41,535 bases of DNA from an uncultured Pelagibacteraceae bacterium (GCA_902573235.1 CACGIZ010000009.1:1-41535); one strand, 5' to 3'; numbered from the stretch's first letter, positions 8,986-15,800 are shown. Notes: generated from the letters alone by a model not told the origin. Translations and numbers: made by a program.

Positions 8986-9627
8986 ATGAAACTAATAATA
9001 AGAGTTAGTCCTTTAATTGCTTTTATTTTACCTATACTGACTGTATTAATTTCATACTATCTCTCTATTAAATTCAATTTTGTTCAATTTTGTATTCCAA
9101 ATATAGATGGATGTACGTCTATATCTCAAGTAGGAAGGTATCCGCCTATAAATTATTTCTTTAAAACTTTTATGTTTATTTCTATTTTTGTAATTTTCTT
9201 GTATTGGAAATCTAATTATACCTTATTATCATATAACAATTCCTTATTATTATATAAAATCACATTTTTATTAGGTATTTTTTCAGTTATTTTCTTTGCA
9301 TTATATATTACTTTTCTTGGAGAGGGGGATTATTATAGATTCTTTAGGCGTATAGGTATTTTCATATACATTTTTTTTACAGTTATATCCGAATTATTAC
9401 TTTCAATTTCATATAAAAAAAACTCATATCTATTTAAAAATGATAAAATTATAAACTTTAAATATTATTTTAATCTAGTTCTTTCTACTTTTGGCTTAAT
9501 TCTTTTACCGTTAGTGATCTATAAAATTATAGATTACCCAAATTTTAAAAATATTGTATCTTGGAATTATTTTATCTTAATTCAGATAAATTTTTTAATT
9601 ACTTTCTTTTGTTGGAAAAAAGTATAA
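8986..9627 (+). CDS. Frag1/DRAM/Sfk1-like integral membrane protein
   Basis: A 213-residue protein with about six hydrophobic segments. After the first helix comes a short external-looking loop, CIPNIDGCTSISQVGRYPP, which resembles the C-S-I-S-x-x-G-x-x-P-P signature of the Frag1/DRAM/Sfk1 family, followed by further helices. In eukaryotes the family includes GPI-anchor remodelling and sterol or lipid-trafficking proteins; the function of bacterial members is not established. It begins 7 nt after the GT9-like gene and shares the island's composition, so it probably belongs to the same operon. The family match is made by eye from the loop and topology only. Confidence 0.5.
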   Translation: MKLIIRVSPLIAFILPILTVLISYYLSIKFNFVQFCIPNIDGCTSISQVGRYPPINYFFKTFMFISIFVIFLYWKSNYTLLSYNNSLLLYKITFLLGIFSVIFFALYITFLGEGDYYRFFRRIGIFIYIFFTVISELLLSISYKKNSYLFKNDKIINFKYYFNLVLSTFGLILLPLVIYKIIDYPNFKNIVSWNYFILIQINFLITFFCWKKV

Positions 9628-9645
9628 TTTATCTCTACTTATTCA

Positions 9646-10497
9646 ATGAAAGCTATAATTTTTAATCTTTTGGCTTGGGTAATGCTTCCAATAATGGATG
9701 GATTTGCAAAATACTTAAGTTCAGAACTTCCTGTGTTGCAAATAACTTGGGCGAGATACTTTTTTACCGTTGCATTTACATTTCCAATTATGTTCTTATT
9801 TTTTCGACAAAATCTTGTATGGACTGATAAACCTAAATTACAATTCATAAGAGGTTTAATCCTTTTGACAGCAAATATTTGTTTTTTTTATGCAATTTCT
9901 GTAATTTCCTTGGCTAAAGCATTAACTTTGGCTTTTGTTGCTCCTTTAATTGTTACTGCTTTTTCTCCAATTTTTTTAGGTGAGAAAGTTGGTTTTAGAA
10001 GATGGTCTGCTGTGATTATTGGGTTTATAGGTTCTTTAGTTGTTATAAGACCTGGTTTTTTAGAAATTAATCTTGCAAGTATTGCAGCTCTTGGAACAGG
10101 AATTATGTATGGTTTTTATTTAATTATTACTCGTAAATTAAGCACTTCAGACAATCCTCTGTTAACTTTACTATTAACTGGTGTAGTGGGGGCTATTATA
10201 ATATCAACGATAATGCCATTTGTATGGGTCAAACCTAGTTTAAATCAGTGGTCGATGATGGCAGCCATAGGAATATTTGCCTGTATAGGGCATTTATTTT
10301 TAATATTGTCCCTTAAATATGCAGATGCCTCTAAATTAGCACCATTTAGCTATTTTGAGATCATTACTAACATAATTATAGGCTATTATTTCTTTAGTGA
10401 TTTCCCCGATAATTGGACTTTCTTAGGATTATTCATTATTGTATTGAGTGGTATCTACATCTCAAGAAGAGAGAATTTAGTTAAAAAACTTAAATAA
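9646..10497 (+). CDS. DMT-superfamily (EamA) transporter
   Basis: A 283-residue protein with roughly ten transmembrane helices in two EamA repeats. The first repeat contains DGFAKYLSSELPVLQITWAR and the second contains GIMYGFYLIITRKLS. The conserved SLAKALTLAFVAPL and LKYADASKLAPFSYFEI segments at the end of helix 3 in each half are typical of drug/metabolite exporters of the RhaT/EamA group. The substrate is unknown; alphaproteobacterial relatives are predicted metabolite or amino-acid exporters. It is separated by 18 nt from the Frag1-like gene, and a 461-nt gene-poor stretch follows. Its codon usage is less extreme than the glycan genes, so it may be the first core gene after the island. 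Confidence 0.85.
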   Translation: MKAIIFNLLAWVMLPIMDGFAKYLSSELPVLQITWARYFFTVAFTFPIMFLFFRQNLVWTDKPKLQFIRGLILLTANICFFYAISVISLAKALTLAFVAPLIVTAFSPIFLGEKVGFRRWSAVIIGFIGSLVVIRPGFLEINLASIAALGTGIMYGFYLIITRKLSTSDNPLLTLLLTGVVGAIIISTIMPFVWVKPSLNQWSMMAAIGIFACIGHLFLILSLKYADASKLAPFSYFEIITNIIIGYYFFSDFPDNWTFLGLFIIVLSGIYISRRENLVKKLK

Positions 10498-10958
10498 TAG
10501 GTCTTATTTATTTACCAATATTTAAAGTATTACATTAAGTATAGTCATTAAAATATTGTATTTATTAAGTTTTTTATATTTAATAAATAATCAAATAAAT
10601 ATAAGATATTCAATTATTTAATATTAAATTACCTTAATATGATGTTAAAAATTTAGAAATTATGACAAATTATTAAGAACATCAAATAACCTTTTAAAAT
10701 AGAGGCTTTTTTGCGATTGTAGTCATTAAAAACTACAGAAAATAGGGTAGTCCAAAAGTATTGATATAGTTGAATAGTAGAGCGATGCACTAATTGAATA
10801 TACCATTTAAACGCCCATAGAGGGGTCTATTTTAAGAATAGATTTAAATATAGTACAACTGAAGGGTGAATTATGTTATTTAAGGAGAAACCTGGTAAAA
10901 AGGCTAAAAAGTGTTGATTTTACTAACTATTTTAACAAAAAAAAAGGTTAAAATAAAG
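10498..10958. other. 461-nt gene-poor intergenic stretch
   Basis: No convincing gene is visible. The left two thirds is nearly pure A+T. The right third contains short hairpins: 10718-10723 with 10732-10737, 10826-10831 with 10837-10842, and 10929-10936 with 10947-10954. The last is an ATTTTAAC/GTTAAAAT pair. A 14-codon open frame starts at the ATG at 10873 and stops at 10917; it has an in-frame TGA just upstream and no family resemblance, so it is not called a gene. A 12-mer (TAGTCATTAAAA) occurs at 10542 and 10720. The convergent genes on either side need 3' ends here, so transcript ends are the simplest content. Confidence 0.5.
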
Positions 10959-11234
10959 CTAAATTGCTACCTTCTCAGATCTTAGTAATTTGAGCTTTTG
11001 CTGAATTCCACCTCTACCAGAGTAGCCTCCAAGACTTCCATCAGATCTAATCACTCTATGACAGGGTATTTTAGGTGCATATGGATTTTTAGCACAAGCA
11101 TTAGCCACAGCACGTGCAGATTTAGGGCTTTTAATACCCATAGCCACCTGTTTATAAGTTTTAACCTTACCTTTAGGAATAGTCTTGAGGTATTTCCAAA
11201 CTTTTAATTGAAATTTCGTACCTTTTAGTATCAT
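10959..11234 (-). CDS. MGMT/Ogt-family DNA alkyl-repair protein (small form)
   Basis: A 91-residue protein consisting only of the DNA-binding/active-site domain of O6-alkylguanine-DNA alkyltransferases. It has FQLKVWKYLKTIPKGKVKTY, the helix-turn-helix SARAVANACAKNP, and the active-site PCHRVI followed by GSLGGYSGRGG. The acceptor cysteine of PCHR is present, unlike alkyltransferase-like proteins that have Trp there, so suicidal alkyl transfer is possible. The N-terminal domain of the 170-residue Ogt/Ada-C proteins is absent, as in other small MGMT-family proteins. The ATG is 8 nt after the T-run of an intrinsic terminator at the end of a structured RNA on the same strand, so expression may depend on read-through. 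Confidence 0.87.
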   Translation of the reverse strand: MILKGTKFQLKVWKYLKTIPKGKVKTYKQVAMGIKSPKSARAVANACAKNPYAPKIPCHRVIRSDGSLGGYSGRGGIQQKLKLLRSEKVAI

Positions 11235-11241
11235 TTATATG

Positions 11242-11284
11242 AAAAACCCCTGTTTCCTTGCACTTTTAAAGGTGCAAAGAACAG
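11242..11284 (-). terminator. Intrinsic terminator of the structured RNA
   Basis: On the minus strand, CTGTT (11280-11284) pairs with AACAG (11250-11254) and TTGCAC (11272-11277) pairs with GTGCAA (11258-11263), with a small internal loop between them and an 8-nt apical loop. GGG and a run of five T residues (11242-11246) follow. It ends 8 nt before the ATG of the MGMT-family gene, so it either closes a separate RNA or attenuates that gene. Confidence 0.7.
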
Positions 11285-11425
11285 TTGTTTTGGCACGTCG
11301 TTGATGCGCTACCGCCATGCCTCCCGCTCCACATGTTCAGCGATGCTTTGTGAAGCTTTCTGCCCCCTGGAATTGTACCTCTCGGCTTTTCTCCAATCGG
11401 CCAGTTAAGAGTTGCCTCTTAATTC
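11242..11425 (-). ncRNA. Structured RNA of unknown family upstream of the MGMT-family gene
   Basis: This stretch is much richer in G+C than its surroundings, and on the minus strand it shows an ordered set of helices. In 5'-3' order they are: a 7-bp hairpin with a GCAA (GNRA) tetraloop (11405-11411 with 11416-11422); CTGG/CCAG (11401-11404 with 11367-11370); an 8-bp helix GCTTCACA/TGTGGAGC (11349-11356 with 11326-11333) capped by a small AGC/GCT hairpin at 11339-11347; GGCAT/GTGCC (11317-11321 with 11292-11296); and a two-part terminator hairpin with a T-run. The GNRA loop and T-run both favour the minus strand. I do not see the signature sequences of SRP RNA, RNase P RNA, tmRNA or tRNA. It could be a free small RNA or a cis-regulatory leader of the MGMT gene. 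The 5' end is a guess. Confidence 0.6.
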
Positions 11426-11520
11426 ATATTTAACTTATCAAAATAAGATAAAATAGGGTAACACTAAATAGTTGTTTTTTTAAAAATCAGATATTTTTTG
11501 TGGATTATGGTGATAACTTT

Positions 11521-11730
11521 TTATTTAGTCAATAATATTAAGTAACTAGCTAAAAAAATGATTGCCATCGTAGATAAAAATATTGTGTTAAAGCTTTTAC
11601 CAGTATTTCGATATTGAATTAATGTTAAAATAAAAAAACCTATTGAGCTTATTAAAAACCATAATGCTGGAATTTCTCCATCAATTGAACCCATAAATTT
11701 CCAATTTAAACTATTGACATTAAAAATCAC
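11521..11730 (-). CDS. Small two-helix membrane protein, unknown
   Basis: A 69-residue hypothetical protein. Its N-terminal 20 residues (NVNSLNWKFMGSIDGEIPAL) are soluble-looking. They are followed by two hydrophobic helices (about 22-39 and 50-66) separated by the polar link QYRNTGKSF. No family is recognised. It is divergent from the tyrosine recombinase gene, with 43 nt between the two starts, and that gap contains a perfect 9-bp inverted repeat. The reading frame is intact and the hydrophobicity pattern is protein-like. The gene is short and unsupported by homology, so it could be spurious. Confidence 0.5.
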   Translation of the reverse strand: MIFNVNSLNWKFMGSIDGEIPALWFLISSIGFFILTLIQYRNTGKSFNTIFLSTMAIIFLASYLILLTK

Positions 11731-11742
11731 CTATTATATAAA

Positions 11743-11767
11743 TTCCGATAATTAATGGTTATCGGAA
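11743..11767. repeat. 9-bp inverted repeat with 7-bp spacer (possible recombinase site or operator)
   Basis: TTCCGATAA (11743-11751) and TTATCGGAA (11759-11767) are perfect inverted copies around a 7-bp centre (TTAATGG). It lies 6 nt upstream of the recombinase ATG. The arm-spacer-arm layout, with arms ending in ATAA and starting TTAT, resembles dif/lox-type core sites of tyrosine recombinases, which have 6-8 bp centres. An operator for the recombinase gene or for the divergent small gene is an equally simple reading. Confidence 0.5.
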
Positions 11768-11773
11768 ATATAT

Positions 11774-12691
11774 ATGAGTAATTTAATAACTGATCTTAAA
11801 AGCTTAGAAATTGAAACATTAAAGAATTTAAAAAATTCAAAAGCAAACAACACGCTAAGAGCTTACCAGTCAGATTTTAACGATTTTTCAATTTTTTGCA
11901 CTAAGAATGGATTTTCATTCATGCCAACTCAACCTAAAATTATAGCGTTATACTTAACTCATCTCTCAAAATCCTGCAAATTTAGTACTCTTAAACGTAG
12001 AATTGCCTCAATAAGTGTAATTCATAAACTAAAAGGTCATTATCTTGATATGAAACATCCTATAATTATGGAAAATTTGCTTGGAATAAAAAGAACTTTA
12101 GGATCAAGACAAAAAGCTAAAAAACCTATATTAATCAATGATTTAAAATTAATTATTAAAGCAATAGATGAAGATAAAATAAGAGATAAAGCACTGATAT
12201 TAGTGGGGTTTGCAGGAGGCTTTAGAAGATCAGAGTTGGTTAATATCTATTTTCAAGATATTGATTTTGTTCCTGAGGGTGTAAAAATCCTTATCAGAAG
12301 ATCTAAAACTGATCAATCAGGCGAAGGATCAATCAAGGCTATCCCCTATTTTGAAAATCAAGAGTTCTGTCCAGTAATTGCATTAAAAGATTATTTAAAT
12401 AAAAAATTCTCAAACTCAGATAAAAGCAAAAAAGATTTAAAAATTTTTGAAATTACAGACAAATCTGTTGCTTTAATAATTAAAAGATATGCAGAAAAAG
12501 CAGGTTTAGATTCATCAAAATATGCAGGACATAGTCTAAGATCTGGTTTTGCTACAACAGCCGCAGAATTTGGAGCTGAGGAAAGAAATATAATGGCGAT
12601 GACAGGTCATAAAACGACACAGATGGTTAGAAGATATATACAGGAAGCTAATTTATTCAAAAATAATGCTTTGAAAGACATTAAAATTTAA
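11774..12691 (+). CDS. Tyrosine recombinase / site-specific integrase
   Basis: A 305-residue XerC/XerD- and phage-type recombinase that cuts and rejoins DNA through a 3'-phosphotyrosine. The N-terminal core-binding (SAM-like) domain covers about 15-105 (NNTLRAYQSDFNDFSIFC) and the catalytic domain about 120-295. The complete active site is visible: Arg151 (GGFRRSEL), Lys178 (RRSKTDQSG), His253 and Arg256 (HSLRSG), His279 (TGHKTT) and Tyr288 (RRYIQEA). It is therefore likely active. It sits beside a lox/dif-like inverted repeat and about 350 nt from a structured RNA; integrases often use RNA genes as targets. The 3' end overlaps the convergent FkbM gene by 4 nt. It could be a resident recombinase or the remnant of an integrated element; no other phage genes are seen. 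Confidence 0.93.
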   Translation: MSNLITDLKSLEIETLKNLKNSKANNTLRAYQSDFNDFSIFCTKNGFSFMPTQPKIIALYLTHLSKSCKFSTLKRRIASISVIHKLKGHYLDMKHPIIMENLLGIKRTLGSRQKAKKPILINDLKLIIKAIDEDKIRDKALILVGFAGGFRRSELVNIYFQDIDFVPEGVKILIRRSKTDQSGEGSIKAIPYFENQEFCPVIALKDYLNKKFSNSDKSKKDLKIFEITDKSVALIIKRYAEKAGLDSSKYAGHSLRSGFATTAAEFGAEERNIMAMTGHKTTQMVRRYIQEANLFKNNALKDIKI

Positions 12692-13446
12692 AAATTTACT
12701 TTTAATAATTTAGAATCATTTCTAACAAAAATACAATCAAACTGAAGAAGAAAAGATTTATCATTACCCAATCTTTTTAAATCAAAAATATCATATAACT
12801 TAAAATTTTTTTTCATCATAAAATTAAGAACCTGATCAAATAATGGAGCATCTTTATTGTATTGGTGAATTGAAACCTCTAAGATAATTACTTCAAAATT
12901 ATTAATAGACTCATCTAAACCTTCAAGAACTTTTAATTCAGCGCCCTGAACATCAATTTTAATAAGATTGTTGGAATAATTTTTAAATTCATTTGGAATT
13001 TCATCTTTTAGTTTGGATGATTTAATTTTCTGTTGTTTTCTTGTATGTAAAGTTTGTTCCTCGAAAATAGATGAACCATACCCCATATTGTAAAATGTAT
13101 AAAAATTTTCATTATCAGATAAAAGACAAATCTTATAATTTATATTTTGATATTTTTTTTTTAAATTTTCTAATTTTTTTAAATTAGTATTGTCAGCATC
13201 AAATAAGAAAAAATTTGAATTTGGATAATATTTTAAAAGTTTTTTAGTCCATTCTCCATGACCACACCCAATATCAAATATATAAGATGGAACAAAATCT
13301 TTTTTCTTTAATGAATTTATTATAAAATTTGCGTTAGTAACTTGATTTTTATTTTGAAATTTATGATTAAGAATAAAATCTTTCGATAAAAGAAACCTAA
13401 AAAATCTACTTACTCTCTCAATTGATTTATCAATTAAATACATCAT
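12688..13446 (-). CDS. FkbM-family methyltransferase
   Basis: A 252-residue SAM-dependent methyltransferase. Motif I is FDIGCGHGEW (57-66), the acidic residue binding the SAM ribose is in FFLFDADN (about 79-86), and the FkbM hallmark IKIDVQGAELKVLEGL is present in the second half. FkbM enzymes O-methylate diverse substrates, including sugars of surface polysaccharides, and in SAR11-like genomes they are common in glycan islands. A role in modifying the products of the 3.9-9 kb island is only inferred. The gene overlaps the start side of the AEC transporter gene by 4 nt on the same strand and the recombinase 3' end by 4 nt. Confidence 0.85.
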   Translation of the reverse strand: MMYLIDKSIERVSRFFRFLLSKDFILNHKFQNKNQVTNANFIINSLKKKDFVPSYIFDIGCGHGEWTKKLLKYYPNSNFFLFDADNTNLKKLENLKKKYQNINYKICLLSDNENFYTFYNMGYGSSIFEEQTLHTRKQQKIKSSKLKDEIPNEFKNYSNNLIKIDVQGAELKVLEGLDESINNFEVIILEVSIHQYNKDAPLFDQVLNFMMKKNFKLYDIFDLKRLGNDKSFLLQFDCIFVRNDSKLLKVNF

Positions 13447-14345
13447 GAAAAATATTTTAGTGCAAAAAACACAACTAGTGGAATAGTTATAAATGACATT
13501 AATGTTGATACGACTATAGTACTAGCAACACTATCAACTATTTTTTTTGGAGAGTACATGGATGCCACAAGATAGTTGAGAACAGCACTTGGCATTGAAC
13601 ATTGTATCAATAGAACACCTGCAGCAAATCCCTCTAAATCAAAATATAAAATCAATAAGTATCCAATAATCGGACCGATTATTACTCTGCCTACTGATGA
13701 AAATATAGCTTTATTAAGCGAAAAAACTTTTAATCTTGTTAATGCAATTCCCAGAGACATTAAGATAAGAAATATCGTTGCATACATAAGTAAAAAAGTG
13801 GTATTTTCAACAAATCCAGGTAGTTCTAAATCATAATAAAGTAAAATTACTGCAACTATGATTGCATAAAAAGGTGGGCTTTTAAGTATAACATCAAAAC
13901 TGAATTTTCTATCTGCCAAGAACACACCTAGTGTAAAATGGCACAAAATAATTAGGGCGGAAATAGCTGCTGAAACACCTAGTCCCTGGGATCCATATGC
14001 AAACAAACATATTGGCAGTCCCATATTGCCAGTATTTGGCATAGTCAGTGGTGGTAATTCTCTGATGATATCTTTAGTGTTTAAGAGATATAATATAATT
14101 ATACCAGTAAATATAAAACCACAAATCGCTATTGCATAGTACCAAAAATAATTAATAAAAATATTAAATGATATATTTACTGGATTTAAAGCATAAATAA
14201 TCATTGCAGGTGTTCCCACATTCGCTGCAAAGTTAGTAATAAATTTAGTGTCTATTTTTGGATTTTTTTTACCCAAATAATATCCAATTCCCACTACAAA
14301 AAAAACTGGGAACAAAACTTCAAAGAGTTTTATATAAATTGACAT
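13443..14345 (-). CDS. AEC-family (auxin efflux carrier-like) transporter
   Basis: A 300-residue membrane protein with about ten helices in the two-half layout of the AEC family. Diagnostic parts are GIGYYLGKKNPKIDTKFITN at the N-terminus, LPPLTMPNTGNMGLPICLF in the crossover helix region (the conserved N-x-G-x-x-G-L-P), and the second-half VLLIQCSMPSAVLNYLVA. Bacterial members are predicted exporters of organic acids or other metabolites. The gene shares its terminal base with the ATG of the upstream homoserine dehydrogenase gene, so the two are coupled. The substrate is unknown. Confidence 0.88.
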   Translation of the reverse strand: MSIYIKLFEVLFPVFFVVGIGYYLGKKNPKIDTKFITNFAANVGTPAMIIYALNPVNISFNIFINYFWYYAIAICGFIFTGIIILYLLNTKDIIRELPPLTMPNTGNMGLPICLFAYGSQGLGVSAAISALIILCHFTLGVFLADRKFSFDVILKSPPFYAIIVAVILLYYDLELPGFVENTTFLLMYATIFLILMSLGIALTRLKVFSLNKAIFSSVGRVIIGPIIGYLLILYFDLEGFAAGVLLIQCSMPSAVLNYLVASMYSPKKIVDSVASTIVVSTLMSFITIPLVVFFALKYFS

Positions 14346-15637
14346 TAATTATATAGTCTAATTAGAGTTGGGTGTTTAAGGATATTTTTATTTTTCTTAA
14401 ACAAAGATAAACATTTTCTTATATTAATCTCTGTTGTTTTGTGAGTAATAATAACGATTGTTGCTTTATTATTCTTTTTATCTGGTGTTTGAATAATTCT
14501 TTTTACAGAAATTCTAAATTTAGATAATCGATTTGTTATTAATGAAAGAACACCCTGTTTGTCTTTAACTTCAAATCTGAGATATAAAGAATTTGCATAG
14601 TTATCGTTATTAAAAGTTTTAATAGACTTTCTTTTTTTATAAGAAATACCAAAAGGATATTTAATATTTCCTCTTAAAATAGATAGTAAATCTGAAAGTA
14701 ACGAGGATGATGTAGGTCCAGGACCTGCACCCTCCCCTTGTAGTAAACTTTCTCCTACAGGTTTTCCTTCTGTTATAACAGCGTTCATAACACCATTTAC
14801 ATTTCCAATGTATGTATTTTTACTCACCAAACATGGATGTACAGTTTCAAATAATCGACCATTTATAATTTCTGAAATTCCAAGTAATTTTACTCTAAGC
14901 CCAAGTTTACTAGCAGTTTTTATATCTTCTAATTTTATATTTTGAATTCCTTCCATAATACAATTGCTTTTTGAAATTTTTGTATTGAAAGAAAGTGCAG
15001 ATAATATTCTTATCTTAGCAAAGGCATCAAAACCATTCAGATCTAATTTCGGATTGCCAGGTTCAGCATAACCAAGTTTTTGTGCTTTTTTTAAAACTAA
15101 ATCAAATGTTTCATTGCTATTTTCCATTTCTGACAAAATATAATTAGTTGTGCCATTAAGAATTCCATAAACTTTACTAATCTTATTTGTAGCTAAGCCT
15201 TCCTTGATTGTTCTCAATATAGGTATTCCACCAGCCACTGAAGCTTCAAATTCTAAATTTACATTATTTTTTTCTGCAATTTTTGATAATGCATCTCCAT
15301 GTTTTGCAATTAATGCTTTATTTGGTGTAATAACATTAATCTTATTCTTAAGAGCATATTCAACAATTTTTTTTGACATACCATCTGATTGTCCAATACA
15401 TTCAAATAAAATATCAATTTTTTTTTGTTTAAAAATCTTAATTGGGTTTGTAAAAAAAATTTTTTTATCTATCTTGAAACGTCTCTTTTTATTTTTATTC
15501 TTTGCGGAAATAGCTACAATTTTAATTTTTTTTCCTGTTTTTATTTCAATTTCTTTTTTTTTTGAATTAAGTTCGTTGTATAAATAAAGACCAACTTGAC
15601 CTAAGCCTACTATAGCTATATTTTTTTCTATATTCAT
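14345..15637 (-). CDS. hom: Homoserine dehydrogenase
   Basis: Reduces aspartate-4-semialdehyde to homoserine, the branch point for threonine, methionine and isoleucine. The protein is 430 residues, a normal length. The N-terminal Rossmann domain starts NIAIVGLGQVGLYLYNEL (GxGxxG), the catalytic core includes GILNGTTNYILSEM and the signature LGYAEPGNPKLDLNGFDAFA, and a C-terminal ACT domain (KDKQGVLSLITNRLSKFRIS) implies feedback inhibition, probably by threonine. Homoserine feeds the metY-dependent sulfhydrylation step encoded 2.3 kb away. A 53-residue lipoprotein gene lies immediately upstream with a 1-nt gap. Confidence 0.95.
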   Translation of the reverse strand: MNIEKNIAIVGLGQVGLYLYNELNSKKKEIEIKTGKKIKIVAISAKNKNKKRRFKIDKKIFFTNPIKIFKQKKIDILFECIGQSDGMSKKIVEYALKNKINVITPNKALIAKHGDALSKIAEKNNVNLEFEASVAGGIPILRTIKEGLATNKISKVYGILNGTTNYILSEMENSNETFDLVLKKAQKLGYAEPGNPKLDLNGFDAFAKIRILSALSFNTKISKSNCIMEGIQNIKLEDIKTASKLGLRVKLLGISEIINGRLFETVHPCLVSKNTYIGNVNGVMNAVITEGKPVGESLLQGEGAGPGPTSSSLLSDLLSILRGNIKYPFGISYKKRKSIKTFNNDNYANSLYLRFEVKDKQGVLSLITNRLSKFRISVKRIIQTPDKKNNKATIVIITHKTTEINIRKCLSLFKKNKNILKHPTLIRLYN

Positions 15638-15638
15638 T

Positions 15639-15800
15639 TTAGTAATCTATATTTGGATAGGGATTGTTTCTAGAATATTCCTCAAGTTGTAATTTAAACT
15701 CTTCAAAAGTAATGTCATCTGAGAATTCAATATCAGTTCTAGAAACAGTTGAAGAACATGAATATAATAAAATCATTAGTAGAATCAATAATTTGTTCAT
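15639..15800 (-). CDS. Small predicted lipoprotein (53 aa)
   Basis: A short open frame from the ATG at 15798-15800 to the TAA at 15639-15641 encodes 53 residues. It starts MNKLLILLMILLYSCSST, a clear signal peptide with lipobox LYSC (Cys15 as the lipidated residue). The mature part is acidic, about 39 residues, including FSDDITFEEFKLQLEEY and ending in NPYPNIDY. It overlaps the argC stop by 3 nt upstream and ends 1 nt before hom, which fits a real operon member. The function is unknown. The lipobox and exact packing make it credible despite its size. Confidence 0.75.
   Translation of the reverse strand: MNKLLILLMILLYSCSSTVSRTDIEFSDDITFEEFKLQLEEYSRNNPYPNIDY

Noticed and set aside
10817..10830. 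AGAGGGGT near 10820 as an attachment-site copy of the tRNA-Glu 3' half
   Set aside because: Only 8 bases match the tRNA (AGAGGGGT at about 3621); the rest of the T-arm and acceptor is absent.
10873..10917. 14-codon peptide gene
   Set aside because: Too short, with an in-frame stop just upstream, no Shine-Dalgarno upstream and no known relative.
11242..11425. The structured RNA as tmRNA, SRP RNA or RNase P RNA
   Set aside because: No T-arm with a CCA end or tag reading frame ending in Ala-Ala, no GGAAGGAAGCAGCC-like SRP loop, and no GAAAGTCCGGGC RNase P core on either strand.
10539..11460. Direct repeats AAAATAGGGTA (10739-10749 and 11450-11460) and TAGTCATTAAAA (10542-10553 and 10720-10731) as element ends
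   Set aside because: Repeats of 11-12 nt within a kilobase are expected by chance at this A+T content, and their positions do not bracket a coherent unit.
13664..13686. Palindrome AATAATCGG/CCGATTATT resembling the recombinase-site arms
   Set aside because: It lies inside the AEC transporter coding sequence, where it encodes a conserved Ile-Gly-Pro-Ile-Ile-Gly run, has a 1-nt centre, and its arms (TAATCGG) differ from TTATCGG.
15204..15587. 127-residue plus-strand open frame opposite hom
   Set aside because: It is antisense to well-conserved homoserine dehydrogenase sequence and shows no protein-like features of its own.
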